Assembly: GCF_030020805.1 (NCBI RefSeq)
Contig: NZ_CP125098.1
Location: forward strand, 6,533,501-6,597,500
Direction of reading: 5' to 3'
Source: Paenibacillus sp. RC67
Lineage (GTDB): Bacteria > Bacillota > Bacilli > Paenibacillales > NBRC-103111
DNA: 64,000 bases
This document shows positions 35,501 to 43,973 of this stretch, piece by piece. Every line of letters begins with the position of its first letter. Within the stretch, counting starts at the first letter, position 1. The notes under the pieces were generated by a model, which saw only the letters and a list, made by a program, of their open reading frames with translations, was not told the origin of the DNA and searched no databases. A program made the position numbers and the translations under genes.

Positions 35501-37188
35501 TAGAGATTGATATCACGCCGCAGGTCTTGAATAAAGTTCTCGGCAACGGAAAAATATCGTTTAAAATATTATCCAATACGGACAATGCTACAGCGAATGT
35601 AGAATACGGGACCAAAGAAAATACAACCGCAACCAATCGGCCTAAGCTGGTAGTGACATTGGTTCCTCCCGCCATTAAAGGAGGTTTGCCATCGGGCACG
35701 GTTAACAACAACTATGGAAATAAGCTTCTTACGTCCAATCTGTCACCTTCCGTAACCTGGTCGGTCTATAGGGGAGCATTGCCGCCAGGCCTTACCCTTT
35801 CGAATCAGGCGGATAGCGTAACCGGCAATGTTTACGGAAGTTTATCCGGTAGCCCGACGATACCTGGCATTTACAGCTTCACCCTTCAAGCAACGAATGG
35901 TACCGTATCCGCCATCAAATCATTTACGGTTCCTGTGTATAAACCATTAATAACAACGGAAGCCTTATTTGATGCGCACGAGGGCAGACAAAGCGCTTTG
36001 GATGTAACCGTCTCTCCAAGCGGACCAAGCGTTACAGCAATCACCAATGGAACGACTCCGTTGGTACTGGATCAAGATTATGCTGTCGACCCATTGTTCA
36101 ACTATATGTACACCATTTCAGATAATTATTTAAAGGGCTTGGACGTTAGACCAGAGCCTTATCCTATTATTTTTCATTTCAGCGATGGGACCACAGCTAA
36201 TGTCAACGTGTATATGATCGATTCGCTGCAGATTACGACCACCAGCCTGCCATCAGGTAAAGTATCACAGCCCTATCCTGACTCAACCATTGCATCTAAT
36301 CTATCTCCTATCGTGACATGGTCGATCAGCAGCGGAATGCTGCCTCCTGGCCTTTCACTACGATCTTTTACGGATAACGTCAGCGGCAACGTGTATGGTC
36401 AGGTATATGGCGTTCCAGGCAAAGCGGGAAGCTACACATTTACTTTGAAAGCTGACAATGTAAGAGATCATGCTGAGAAATCGTTCACGGTTACGATCAC
36501 TCCTGCAGACTCAATTATTACAACTGAGCTTGCCACTTTTGATAAAAATAGCAGCAAGCAGACGGATATCGCTATCCAGATGATAACTAATGGAAATACC
36601 CTGCTCAACGTGTTTAAAGATTCCACTCCTTTAGTTCGGGATAGAGATTATACCGTTTCGGAGGATCAGGTTGTCATCAAAAAACAATTTCTATCCAGTT
36701 TGAATACGGGTGTAAGCTCATTTTCCTTTGATTTTGATTATGGGACCGACCCGCAGCTGACTTTAACGATTGTGGATACTTCTCCTGTGATCTCACCCAT
36801 AAAGGTGGATTACGATAAAGGGAACAAAAAAGGAACCAAATTAGAAGTATCGATTCCAGCGAATGCTGGTCATTTGCTCTCTATTACGAACGGCTCTTCG
36901 GTGCTGAAGCAAAAGTCCGATTATAAATTAATAGGCAATACCGTAAAGATCAAAAAAAGATTTTTGAACAAACTTCCGTTAGGACAAACCCAATTAACCT
37001 TCCATTTCGATACGGGCACAGCTCCGGTATTGACGATTAACGTCACGAAATCACAGGGTAATAAGGACGCAAAGGATAAGGATAAGAAAGACAAAGACAA
37101 AGACAAAAATAAAGATAAAGATAAAGTGAAAGATAAAGAGGAAAAGATTAAAGACAAGAATCAAGCTGACAAAGATAAGGATAAATAA
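32581..37188 (+). CDS. Secreted multidomain carbohydrate-active protein (CBM96, X2 modules)
   Basis: 1535 residues. Signal peptide 1-34; an unassigned 600-residue N-terminal region that looks like an alpha-helical toroid (35-340) followed by a beta-sandwich (350-620), as in polysaccharide lyases of the heparinase/chondroitin AC type; LamG/CBM66-like domain (661-832); DNRLRE/CBM96 domain (846-1028, starting LDAEADTYVQPGSTNGSKNF); Ig-like putative domains (1031-1117, 1219-1307); three X2-type modules (about 1124-1217, 1314-1400, 1404-1490); and a 40-residue Lys/Asp tail. CBM96 is known from alginate lyases. ATG at 32581 with GGAGGT 8 bases upstream. Preceded by a cre site. Catalytic activity is inferred, not shown. 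Confidence 0.75.
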   Translation: MGLFMKRKNLTGIVLIVSLLLNLFILPGPSSVYAADGPTDDEPEQGSTPYAYIKGGTFDERSDALIQYLSKSLPSQPTKPKYAMAYHVSRLLMGVDTDYAKAQIESILDKHDINDEYAFSIHAVMNGYLIGKEKYTPVLTNKTKAYLAKWDYSKPLAYTAANYELMTYGAGYLAAEEWPDFVDAGGNNAQKIKEVTLPYIEKYLNSIPAKNIAEHGPVYYEIDIHAVKMIADFAQNTELRRKASMVVDWMMTSLAGDWNQGYLTGTSDRAKNLSGTVTSPDAPEATAAAGWLYFGGRRGINAAETMAYHTFFIAYKGKYTMPNILYYMANDRSTPIVKKESMLEDGRDVRRYTYHSSNYGLASQYDFTANPYDYIYKEGRRTTLKWVSDKPFSTFVPMQDNRFRPSDKYPNVLGYGENPFQQVMQHERTLIGVYNVSDPNYGFSTMYVPFSKSGSIVKRIESDGWIFRHTGSMMFAFKPIKSFTWDTQPIDYDIVWSDQLKNGWILETTELTPYATGNVDSELEAFKNDILSKASIDASAIDAVNPRLTYKSIYGYTLDLTYRPHAATYVGQNKLNGVPVNYSAYPMIDMPWAHQDVGSPVLNLQYNGYGLTYNFADWTVTETGTALPEPQPVNMPIVIPSAAPKNPAPLPKPSGTPWYIDDFESGNVESWTPVSGSWAPAVDGTYTYRQSNASASNALSSSGSPLLTDVDLEVKVKPLSFNGNDRAVTIAARYTDANNMYFVQLKNSNKLELRRKVLGASDLLASTEYPITAGTTYTVRMIVLGHTISVYINGKLQLTGTDTGLASGKIALGTSYTDAEFDNLILYDLSSNPVPQPPQQESYTTLTLDAEADTYVQPGSTNGSKNFGTATTMIVKNDTNNAGGNTRMAFVRFPLNNPGNNNIKNYLDQGAQIQSAKLLLTTVKVGATPSIQTLGLLNNDTWDENQITWNNTVTGFTYSPIKTFAGPLSGGQAIEIDITPQVLNKVLGNGKISFKILSNTDNATANVEYGTKENTTATNRPKLVVTLVPPAIKGGLPSGTVNNNYGNKLLTSNLSPSVTWSVYRGALPPGLTLSNQADSVTGNVYGSLSGSPTIPGIYSFTLQATNGTVSAIKSFTVPVYKPLITTEALFDAHEGRQSALDVTVSPSGPSVTAITNGTTPLVLDQDYAVDPLFNYMYTISDNYLKGLDVRPEPYPIIFHFSDGTTANVNVYMIDSLQITTTSLPSGKVSQPYPDSTIASNLSPIVTWSISSGMLPPGLSLRSFTDNVSGNVYGQVYGVPGKAGSYTFTLKADNVRDHAEKSFTVTITPADSIITTELATFDKNSSKQTDIAIQMITNGNTLLNVFKDSTPLVRDRDYTVSEDQVVIKKQFLSSLNTGVSSFSFDFDYGTDPQLTLTIVDTSPVISPIKVDYDKGNKKGTKLEVSIPANAGHLLSITNGSSVLKQKSDYKLIGNTVKIKKRFLNKLPLGQTQLTFHFDTGTAPVLTINVTKSQGNKDAKDKDKKDKDKDKNKDKDKVKDKEEKIKDKNQADKDKDK

Positions 37189-37214
37189 TAAAAAGGAGCC
37201 TCTGGGCTCCTTTG
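37189..37214 (+). terminator. Terminator after the large exoenzyme gene
   Basis: AAAGGAGCC-TCT-GGGCTCCTTT directly after the stop codon. A very similar hairpin recurs at 37420. Confidence 0.7.
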
Positions 37215-37221
37215 ATCTGTG

Positions 37222-37411
37222 GAGAAACCTGTATTTCCGAGAAATATGCTATATAGGTAAGTGGGGTATGCCTCGGAGGAGTTTACGTCCGCCTTTGAAA
37301 TCCGTGAATATACCGCTAAAATCTAATCAAATTCACGGGTTTCAACAGCGGCTGGAGGGGCATACCCCACTGGAGTATAACTAGCAATATTTCAAGTTTT
37401 GCAGGTTTCTC
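37222..37411. repeat. 190-bp imperfect inverted repeat element
   Basis: Arms 37222-37309 and 37331-37411 pair through blocks GAGAAACCTG/CAGGTTTCTC, GAAATAT-GCTA/TAGCAATATTTC, AGTGGGGTATGCC/GGCATACCCCACT and a block of about 20 bases ending CCGTGAAT/ATTCACGG, with a 21-base loop. The block order is fully nested. It could be a MITE-like mobile palindrome or a large structured RNA. Terminator-like direct repeats flank it. Confidence 0.8.
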
Positions 37412-37419
37412 GACATCCT

Positions 37420-37443
37420 GAGGAGCCCCTAGGCTCTTTTTTT
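37420..37443 (+). terminator. Second copy of the terminator hairpin
   Basis: GGAGCCCCTAGGCTC followed by eight T. Near-copy of the hairpin at 37193-37213, on the far side of the inverted repeat. Confidence 0.7.
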
Positions 37444-37453
37444 AGTTTTGTGT

Positions 37454-38368
37454 CTAATTTCCTGTTTTCAGGTTTTCTTCTTCATACCAAGGATTTAAAT
37501 GAATCAATACTTCTTCTACATCCTTATGGTGTTTCATGATCGTTTGTTTGATTTTTCGAGAGACGTCATGCCCTTCCTGAACGTTTAATTGAGCTGGTAT
37601 ACCTACACGAACGTCAATCAACACATATTGACCAAAGGCTCTTGCGCGAAGTCGATCAATTCGTTTTACTTCTTGAACCGAAAAGACAAGCTCTTCGTAT
37701 TCTCTCAGTCTTTCTGGGGAGACCGTTTTCTCCATTAACACGTCTACAGCTTCTTTCCCCATATGATAGGCAAGCTTCATTACAAAATAGGCAACGACAA
37801 TCCCCGCTGCTGCATCCCCATAGCTCAAAAACTCAATATTATATTTGTCTCCAATGATTGCCGCCCCAATCCCAATAACGGCTGCAATGGAAGCATACAC
37901 ATCAGCAAGGTGGTCAAATGCTGTTGCCTCAAGGCTTTTGCTGTTGGTTTCTTTGCCAACTCTCATGCAATACATGTACAGCCACTGCTTCCAAATCAAC
38001 GAAAGAAATGCAGCGATTAACGCAATAAAGCTTGCTTCTGCCGCTGTCTCAAAAAATGATTCAATCGAGTGATACGCTATAAAAATGGCTGCGATAGCCA
38101 TAATAATGGCTACCATCGCGGAACCAATCAGCTCACTTTTCCCATGTCCGTACGGATGATCTTCATCCGCTGGCTTTTGAGCGACTTTCGCCGAACCTAA
38201 AGCAGCCATGGTTGCAATAACATCCCCCGCATTGTGAACACCGTCCGCTATTAATACCTGGCTATTGAATAAAAAACCTACGATAAGTTTGATACCCGTT
38301 AACAATATATTACTTACTAAGCTTATCCAGATCGCAATAACATTCGATGCTACCTTCTGATTGCTCAC
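37454..38368 (-). CDS. Cation diffusion facilitator family transporter
   Basis: About 304 residues. Six helices with the metal-site residues of CDF proteins: ADGVHNAGD in helix 2 and AFDHLADVYAS in helix 5, plus DEDHPYGHGKSELIG between helices 2 and 3; a cytosolic ferredoxin-like C-terminal domain starts near 205 (VFSVQEVKRIDRLRARAFG). Exports divalent cations such as Zn, Mn or Fe in exchange for protons. GTG at 38368 has GGAGG 10 bases upstream; a TTG at 38392 would add eight residues. Regulation not evident. Confidence 0.9.
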   Translation of the reverse strand: MSNQKVASNVIAIWISLVSNILLTGIKLIVGFLFNSQVLIADGVHNAGDVIATMAALGSAKVAQKPADEDHPYGHGKSELIGSAMVAIIMAIAAIFIAYHSIESFFETAAEASFIALIAAFLSLIWKQWLYMYCMRVGKETNSKSLEATAFDHLADVYASIAAVIGIGAAIIGDKYNIEFLSYGDAAAGIVVAYFVMKLAYHMGKEAVDVLMEKTVSPERLREYEELVFSVQEVKRIDRLRARAFGQYVLIDVRVGIPAQLNVQEGHDVSRKIKQTIMKHHKDVEEVLIHLNPWYEEENLKTGN

Positions 38369-38642
38369 GCCAATCTTGCCTCCAGTCACCAATTCATTGC
38401 CTAATAATAGAGTGTTGTCTAAATATTAGAATCCATTGCAGGCATACAATGCGCAACGGCCAGTCTGCTTATGTATTGTTCCAGAATAAGCTAAGATGAT
38501 CTTAAAAACGACAACGATAGTAATCATAATAGATGAAGTATGTGTGGGTCTAGAGAAACAGTTTTGTCATAGTCCCTAAATATGAGCGAGGGTAAACAAT
38601 GTTGAGTTAGACCAAAAATCTCGATGGATTCTCGGTGAAACA

Positions 38643-38671
38643 CAAAAAAGACCTCTCTTTCGAGAGATCTT
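38643..38671 (-). terminator. Terminator after the azoreductase operon
   Basis: On the minus strand AGATCTCTC-GAAA-GAGAGGTCT is followed by TTTTTG. The rest of 38369-38718 has no gene that I can see. Confidence 0.85.
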
Positions 38672-38718
38672 CTACTTTCTAGGAAAGGTGCGACTTGGCT
38701 CTTACGAGATCAAATTTG

Positions 38719-39360
38719 CTAAGCCGATGCCAATAATTTCGCGGCAGCCTCGCTGAGCCGAAATGCCTGCTGCTTGATCTCCTCCGCTTTCTCCGACGCG
38801 AGGACCGTTCCCTCGGCAATAATAGAATCCAGCATCTCTATGCCCATAAAGCGCATAATCGTTCTAATATAGCTGTCACTAAACTCCAATGCTGAAAGGT
38901 CGCCAGAGTAATCCAGCCCTCGGGCATTGATATGAATTCCTTTCTTACCCTCAAGCAAACCAACGGGTCCTGCTGACGTGTTCTTGTAAGTTATCCCCAG
39001 CTTCACGAGCGTGTCAATATACGCCTTCATCAACGGTGGCACGCCTAAGCTCCACATTGGCGAAACAAATATATATTTGTCCGCACTGACAAATTGAGTC
39101 GTTAGCTCGTTTTGAGCCGCGATCTTTTGTTGCGATGCTGCGCTCAATGAAGGAAAAGCAGCACCCTTTTGCAAAGCTTGCCAACCGCTTAATACATCTG
39201 AGTCTATAAGCGGAATAGACATTTTGTACAAATCCAATTCTATTACTTCATCACCGGGATTGTTGGCCTTGTAAGCGTCAAGGAAATGGCGACCGATCGA
39301 CAGGCTGAATGAGGTTTCCTCTTTTCCTGGATTAGCTGAAACGTAAAGTACTTTTGCCAT
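38719..39360 (-). CDS. azoR: FMN-dependent NADH-azoreductase
   Basis: 213 residues, flavodoxin-like fold. VLYVSANPGKEETSFSLSIG forms the FMN phosphate loop, FVSPMWSLGVPPLMKAYID the FMN ring loop, and ITYKNTSAGPVGLLEGKKG the dimer region; all are typical of AzoR, which reduces azo bonds and quinones. ATG at 39360 with AAGGAGGAG 6 bases upstream. Last gene of the arsR-SRPBCC-azoR operon, 32 bases after the SRPBCC stop. Confidence 0.92.
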   Translation of the reverse strand: MAKVLYVSANPGKEETSFSLSIGRHFLDAYKANNPGDEVIELDLYKMSIPLIDSDVLSGWQALQKGAAFPSLSAASQQKIAAQNELTTQFVSADKYIFVSPMWSLGVPPLMKAYIDTLVKLGITYKNTSAGPVGLLEGKKGIHINARGLDYSGDLSALEFSDSYIRTIMRFMGIEMLDSIIAEGTVLASEKAEEIKQQAFRLSEAAAKLLASA

Positions 39361-39392
39361 GACTTTCTCCTCCTTATTGATCAATCGATACA

Positions 39393-39866
39393 TTATTCGT
39401 TACGCAACGATAGCGGATTCCCGCTTTCAAGCAAGCTCTTTAAACTGCTGAGTATAACCGGCCAGCCATTATTAATACCGTCTTCATTAATCCCAGCAAA
39501 GCCTGTATGCTCACTGCGGAAATCCGTCGGCAGCAGCTCTTCATGTTTAAGCGACAGCTTGACATTCGAGTTCATCGGCTGCAGCTCGAAGGTTACCTTC
39601 GTGGATTTTTCGCGAACGGTCTGATCTTCCGCCCATGTAAACGTATAGGAAAGATGCTGATACGGCTGGCTTTTCAATACAACGCCTTGTGCGGCGACCG
39701 TTCCGTCCTTAATAAGGAAGGTGACCGACGAGCCTTCTTTCCAATCAGACTGAACTTTTCTTCCGAACCAATATTTTTGCGTAAATTCACCATTCGTTAG
39801 AGCTTCCCAAAGCTTCTCCGGCGTTGTTGCGATATAGGTGACATAAACAAAAGTAGAATTATCCAT
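39393..39866 (-). CDS. SRPBCC (AHSA1-like) domain protein
   Basis: 157 residues of the Aha1-like START fold: VYVTYIATTPEKLWEALTNG, QKYWFGRKVQSDWKEGS, FAGINEDGINNGWPVILSSL. Its start overlaps the arsR stop by 8 bases with GGAGG inside the end of arsR, so translation is coupled. Likely binds the hydrophobic molecule to which the operon responds. Confidence 0.88.
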   Translation of the reverse strand: MDNSTFVYVTYIATTPEKLWEALTNGEFTQKYWFGRKVQSDWKEGSSVTFLIKDGTVAAQGVVLKSQPYQHLSYTFTWAEDQTVREKSTKVTFELQPMNSNVKLSLKHEELLPTDFRSEHTGFAGINEDGINNGWPVILSSLKSLLESGNPLSLRNE

Positions 39867-40179
39867 CAGCGTCCTCCAGTTTAATTTTCAATTCACTTAA
39901 TGCCTCCATACGATGATGCTCGTATTTCCGAATCCAGCGATCATAGATGTCGCCGATCGGAGCGGCGTTCAAGTAATGCAGTTTATTTCTCCCCTGCCAT
40001 TCAACTGCGATTAAATTAGCCTCCTCCAATATGATTAGGTGTTTCGTTACAGATTGGCGTGTCATGTCCAGATGGTCACACAACTCGCCCAGCGTTTGCC
40101 CATTTCTCTTGTATAGCTGATCGAGCAATTGTCTACGGCTTCCATCTGCTAAAGCCTTAAATACATTATCCATATCCAT
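39859..40179 (-). CDS. ArsR family transcriptional regulator, probably leaderless
   Basis: 106 residues from MDMDNVFKALADGSRRQLLD; recognition helix MTRQSVTKHLIILEEANLI and wing around EWQGRNKLHYLN. No metal-site cysteines. No ribosome site precedes the ATG; instead TATAAT ends 7 bases upstream, so the mRNA should start at or next to the start codon. A palindrome fills the promoter spacer. First gene of an operon with the SRPBCC and azoR genes. Confidence 0.87.
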   Translation of the reverse strand: MDMDNVFKALADGSRRQLLDQLYKRNGQTLGELCDHLDMTRQSVTKHLIILEEANLIAVEWQGRNKLHYLNAAPIGDIYDRWIRKYEHHRMEALSELKIKLEDADG

Positions 40180-40185
40180 ATGTGT

Positions 40186-40215
40186 ATTATATGCAGCCAA
40201 ATAGCTGCATGTCAA
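40186..40215 (-). promoter_or_regulatory. arsR promoter with operator filling the spacer
   Basis: On the minus strand TTGACA (40215-40210) and TATAAT (40191-40186) are separated by exactly 18 bases that form the inverted repeat TGCAGC-N6-GCTGCA. Both hexamers match consensus. Repressor binding would exclude polymerase. Confidence 0.8.
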
Positions 40216-40320
40216 GCAACAAATCGCTCTCGTAGTTTTCGCCCTATTTTAAATCAGTTCTATCGCGGTTTCATGAGACCATTAACGATGGATTCCTGTA
40301 CAAGCTCCCCTTGCCTAAAC

Positions 40321-40366
40321 AAAAAAAAAAGCGGATGACCAGAACTAGTTCTGATCATCCGCTTTT
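40321..40366 (-). terminator. Terminator of the rhamnose operon
   Basis: Long stem GCGGATGA-x-CAGAAC/GTTCTG-x-TCATCCGC; on the minus strand ten T follow. Ends the rha operon after rhaR. Confidence 0.9.
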
Positions 40367-40401
40367 ACCGATTCCATATTGAGGCTTTAGACTCTAACAT
40401 A

Positions 40402-41163
40402 TCATACCGTTACGACAGAGATTCCGCGATTTTGCAGCTGCTCCAACGTTTCCTGAGCAATGTGACGATCCGTAATAATGGTATTAACCTCTGATAAATC
40501 AGCCACATGAGTAAAAGCTTGTACTCCGAATTTGCTAGAATCTGCAAGCAGAATGACTTCATCCGCCATACCGATCATCCGCTCTTTAACACGGGCTTGC
40601 AGCTCGTTAGACTCGCTGATTCCGCGTTCAAGATGCACGCCTTTACAAGATAGGAAGACTTTGTCTACGTGATAGGTATCCAGAGAGCGTTCCGCTAGTG
40701 GCCCTACAAAGGACAGGGAACGTTGAGCCAATATGCCCCCTGTCGAGATCACTTCGATCTTCTCTTTCTTGCTCAGCTCCGTTGCGACCTTGATTGAGTT
40801 AGTAAGGACGGTCAGAGGAAGATCAGGGACCTCCGCAGCCATATACCAAGCTGTCGAGCTGGCATCAAGAAGAATGCGATCCTTCGGTCCGATCAACTTG
40901 ATCGCTTCCTGGGCAATCCTTTTCTTCTCCTCGGCGTGGGTGATTTCCCGTTCGAAATAAGGAATTTCCGGTTGCTGGTCGTCTTTGATACTAACCGCCC
41001 CACCATGCGAGCGGGTCAGACGACCTGCTTGTTCCAAGCGATCCAGATCACGGCGAATCGTCTCTTCCGTAACCTGAAAGAGCTCACTAAGCTCAGAAAC
41101 CCTTATTGCACCTCTTTGGTTAACCACACTCACTATTTTCTCATAACGCTCCGCAGCTAGCAT
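40402..41163 (-). CDS. rhaR: DeoR family regulator of rhamnose catabolism (RhaR-like)
   Basis: 253 residues. N-terminal HTH (RYEKIVSVVNQRGAIRVSEL, VTEETIRRDLDRLEQAGRL, RSHGGAV) and a C-terminal sugar-phosphate isomerase-like sensor (LLDASSTAWYMAAE, ISTGG, ADSSKFG). The DeoR regulator in the B. subtilis rha operon is YulB/RhaR; position as last gene of the operon supports the same role, with rhamnulose-1-phosphate the expected effector. GAGGTAGTCT precedes the ATG. Confidence 0.85.
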   Translation of the reverse strand: MLAAERYEKIVSVVNQRGAIRVSELSELFQVTEETIRRDLDRLEQAGRLTRSHGGAVSIKDDQQPEIPYFEREITHAEEKKRIAQEAIKLIGPKDRILLDASSTAWYMAAEVPDLPLTVLTNSIKVATELSKKEKIEVISTGGILAQRSLSFVGPLAERSLDTYHVDKVFLSCKGVHLERGISESNELQARVKERMIGMADEVILLADSSKFGVQAFTHVADLSEVNTIITDRHIAQETLEQLQNRGISVVTV

Positions 41164-41190
41164 AGACTACCTCTTTTCACACAAACAAAA

Positions 41191-42666
41191 TTATTCTGCA
41201 AGTCCAGTCAGCTTAACAAATCTGTCGTAGGCATGACCCCACAGCTCTTGTTCTTCAGGCTTATATTCCACAATAGGGAAAGAGTCACGGATGGCTTGAC
41301 GCGCTTCCCAAATATCTGCAAAGACGCCTTGGGCAATCCATTGGACAGCCATATTTCCGATAGCACTGCCTTCCGATGGCCCCGCCCATACGGGCTTGCC
41401 AATTGCATTAGCTGACCACTGGCAAAGCAATGTATTTTGAATGCCACCGCCTACCATATGCAAACCATTGAACGTTTGTTCAGATAGGCGTTCGGTCATC
41501 TCGAATACAAATCGATACTTCAATGCAAGGCTTTCCAGAATGCAGCGGACGATCTCACCCACTGACTCTGGTGCCTGCTGTCCTGTTTCAAGACAATACT
41601 GAGCGATTCGGGCAGGCATATCTCCTGGCGCCAGGAATAGCGGATGGTCCGGATCAATGAATGCACTGAACGATTTAGCTGCTCCAGCCAATTGGACCAG
41701 TTCGGGGAACGAATACGATTCCCCTGCTTTTTCCCATACGCGGCGACTTTCCTGCAATATCCACAAGCCCATAATATTTTTGAGCAAGCGATAAGTCCCT
41801 TCGACTCCACCTTCATTCGTGAAATTGAGCTTTTGAGCCCTGTCATTAATAACCGGTTCCTGAACTTCAGTTCCCATCAACGACCAAGTCCCACAGCTTA
41901 AGTAAGCGAAGGAACGATCTGTTGCCGGTACAGCCGCTACTGCAGACCCTGTATCATGCTCAGCCACCGCGTAGACGGGAATCGACGGGATTCCCAGCTC
42001 ATCACATACGGAAGCTTGCAGCATTCCAGCTGTGCTTCCCGGCTGCAGTACTTCACCGAACCATGATTCAGGTAAATCCAGCTGCTTCAAAAGCTCCTTA
42101 TCCCAATCACCTTGGACTGGATTATATAACTGGGTCGTTGTTGCATTGGAAAATTCATTTTGTATCTCTCCGGTCAAGAAGTACCGCAGCAGATCTGGAA
42201 TCATCAGGAATCGGTTGCCCTCTTGCAGCCAAGGAGAATTAGCTTGTTTGAGAGCATAGAGCTGGAAGATCGTATTGAACTGAAGAAATTGAATCCCCGT
42301 TCTGCCGAAAATTTCAGATGCAGGAAGCTCGGTGAACAGCTTCTCCATCATATTCTCCGTATGGCGATCTCGATAATGATAAGGATTGCCAATCAACTCG
42401 CCATTCTTACCGATGAATCCAAAATCAACGGCCCAGGAATCAATCCCAATGCTAGCGACTTCGATTCCTTTGTTCTTGGCAATCAGCAGCCCCTGCTTGA
42501 TTTCATGATATAACCGTAAAATATCCCAATGCAGGCGGTCGCCCACCTGCACTGGATCATTGGAAAACCGATGAAGCTCTGTGATTTCGATCTTACCGTC
42601 TACCAAGCGGCCCAGCATAGCTCTTCCGCTGCTCGCCCCGAGATCAAAAGCAATAATGTTTCCCAA
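41191..42666 (-). CDS. rhaB: Rhamnulokinase
   Basis: 491 residues, FGGY carbohydrate kinase. IIAFDLGASSGRAMLGRL phosphate loop at the N-terminus, ASIGIDSWAVDFGFI, LSCGTWSLMGTEVQEP and the C-terminal ATP site HMVGGGIQNTLLCQWSANAI. It phosphorylates L-rhamnulose at C1. TTG at 42666 has AAGGGTGA 5 bases upstream; a GTG at 42675 overlaps that site. 22 bases after rhaA. Confidence 0.94.
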   Translation of the reverse strand: MGNIIAFDLGASSGRAMLGRLVDGKIEITELHRFSNDPVQVGDRLHWDILRLYHEIKQGLLIAKNKGIEVASIGIDSWAVDFGFIGKNGELIGNPYHYRDRHTENMMEKLFTELPASEIFGRTGIQFLQFNTIFQLYALKQANSPWLQEGNRFLMIPDLLRYFLTGEIQNEFSNATTTQLYNPVQGDWDKELLKQLDLPESWFGEVLQPGSTAGMLQASVCDELGIPSIPVYAVAEHDTGSAVAAVPATDRSFAYLSCGTWSLMGTEVQEPVINDRAQKLNFTNEGGVEGTYRLLKNIMGLWILQESRRVWEKAGESYSFPELVQLAGAAKSFSAFIDPDHPLFLAPGDMPARIAQYCLETGQQAPESVGEIVRCILESLALKYRFVFEMTERLSEQTFNGLHMVGGGIQNTLLCQWSANAIGKPVWAGPSEGSAIGNMAVQWIAQGVFADIWEARQAIRDSFPIVEYKPEEQELWGHAYDRFVKLTGLAE

Positions 42667-42688
42667 AGGTATCACCCTTATTCGTTAA

Positions 42689-43951
42689 TTAGTTGCCGCG
42701 CTTAAGCAGTACTTCCTGCTCATAGTTCTTTATCTCTGCAAGCCATTCTTCACGTACAGGAACGCCCTTGGATGCACAGTAGTAATCCCAAATTGCGCCG
42801 AAAGGATACGATTTGAACTCTTCGGTTAAAGCTAGACGAGTTGTGTAATCTCCTTCCAGTTCTGCTTTCTTCAATGCTTCCACTGGATCCAGCATCGCGC
42901 GGAGAAGCGCTTTGATGGTGTTGCGTGTTCCGATAACCCAAGCTGCAACCCGGTTAATGCTCCCATCGAAGAAATCAAGACCGATATGTGTTTTATCAAG
43001 CAGTTCGCCGCGAACAAGCTCCCGACCGATTTCAATTAATTCATCATCCATAGTAACTACATGATCGCTATCCCATCTCATCGGACGGCTCACGTGCAGC
43101 AGTATGCCATCTGAGAACAATGCAAGCGACGACAGTTTATTAGAAATAACCTCTGTCGGATGGAAGTGTCCTGCATCCAGGCAGATCAGTTTGTTGTTTT
43201 GGATACCATAACCCATATAGAACTCATGGGATCCTACAACATAAGCTTCGGAACCAATACCGAACAGCTTGCTTTCTACTGCATCCAGGTTGTATGCCGG
43301 ATTGATTTCTTCTGCAAATACTTCATCTAATGCCGATTTCAAACGCTGTCTCGGAGCCATACGGTCTGCCGGAACATCCTTATAGCCATCCGGTACCCAT
43401 ACATTCGTTACGCAAGTTTGACCCAGCTGCTCGCCGAAGTAGGCGCCGATTTTTCTAGAGGCTTTGCAGTGGTCGATCCAAAATTGGCGAATTTCAGGAT
43501 TAGGATGGCTCAGTGTAAATCCATCCTTGGAATTCTCATGAGAGAAACAAGTAGGGTTGAAATCCAGTCCCAAGCCTTGCTCCTTAGACCAGTCCACCCA
43601 TTTCTGAAAATGCTTCGGCTCAAGCTTATCCAGTTCCACTTTCTCTTCCGTATCTGCGTAGATAGCATGAAGGTTCACCTTATGCTTGCCGGGAATTAAC
43701 GAGAACGCTTTCTCCAGATCTGCGCGAAGCTCGGCTGGTGTGCGTGCTGCTCCTGGATAATTGCCAGTGACCGAGATACCGCCTGTCAGATCCTGATCAC
43801 GATTCAGGAATCCTTTTACATCGTCGCCTTGCCAGCAATGCATGGAAATTTTGATTTGTTCCAGCTGCTCAAGTACTTTATCCACATTAATGCCATGGGC
43901 TGCATACAGGTCTTTAGCCAATTCATAATTGGCTTGAACTTTTTTATCCAT
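42689..43951 (-). CDS. rhaA: L-rhamnose isomerase
   Basis: 420 residues, TIM-barrel metal isomerase converting L-rhamnose to L-rhamnulose. Typical stretches: [66 protein letters not shown]-type metal loop and [15 protein letters not shown]. Length is family standard (about 418). AGAGGAG lies 8 bases before the ATG. Confidence 0.96.
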   Translation of the reverse strand: MDKKVQANYELAKDLYAAHGINVDKVLEQLEQIKISMHCWQGDDVKGFLNRDQDLTGGISVTGNYPGAARTPAELRADLEKAFSLIPGKHKVNLHAIYADTEEKVELDKLEPKHFQKWVDWSKEQGLGLDFNPTCFSHENSKDGFTLSHPNPEIRQFWIDHCKASRKIGAYFGEQLGQTCVTNVWVPDGYKDVPADRMAPRQRLKSALDEVFAEEINPAYNLDAVESKLFGIGSEAYVVGSHEFYMGYGIQNNKLICLDAGHFHPTEVISNKLSSLALFSDGILLHVSRPMRWDSDHVVTMDDELIEIGRELVRGELLDKTHIGLDFFDGSINRVAAWVIGTRNTIKALLRAMLDPVEALKKAELEGDYTTRLALTEEFKSYPFGAIWDYYCASKGVPVREEWLAEIKNYEQEVLLKRGN

Positions 43952-43973
43952 TTGTACAACTCCTCTACTTCTA

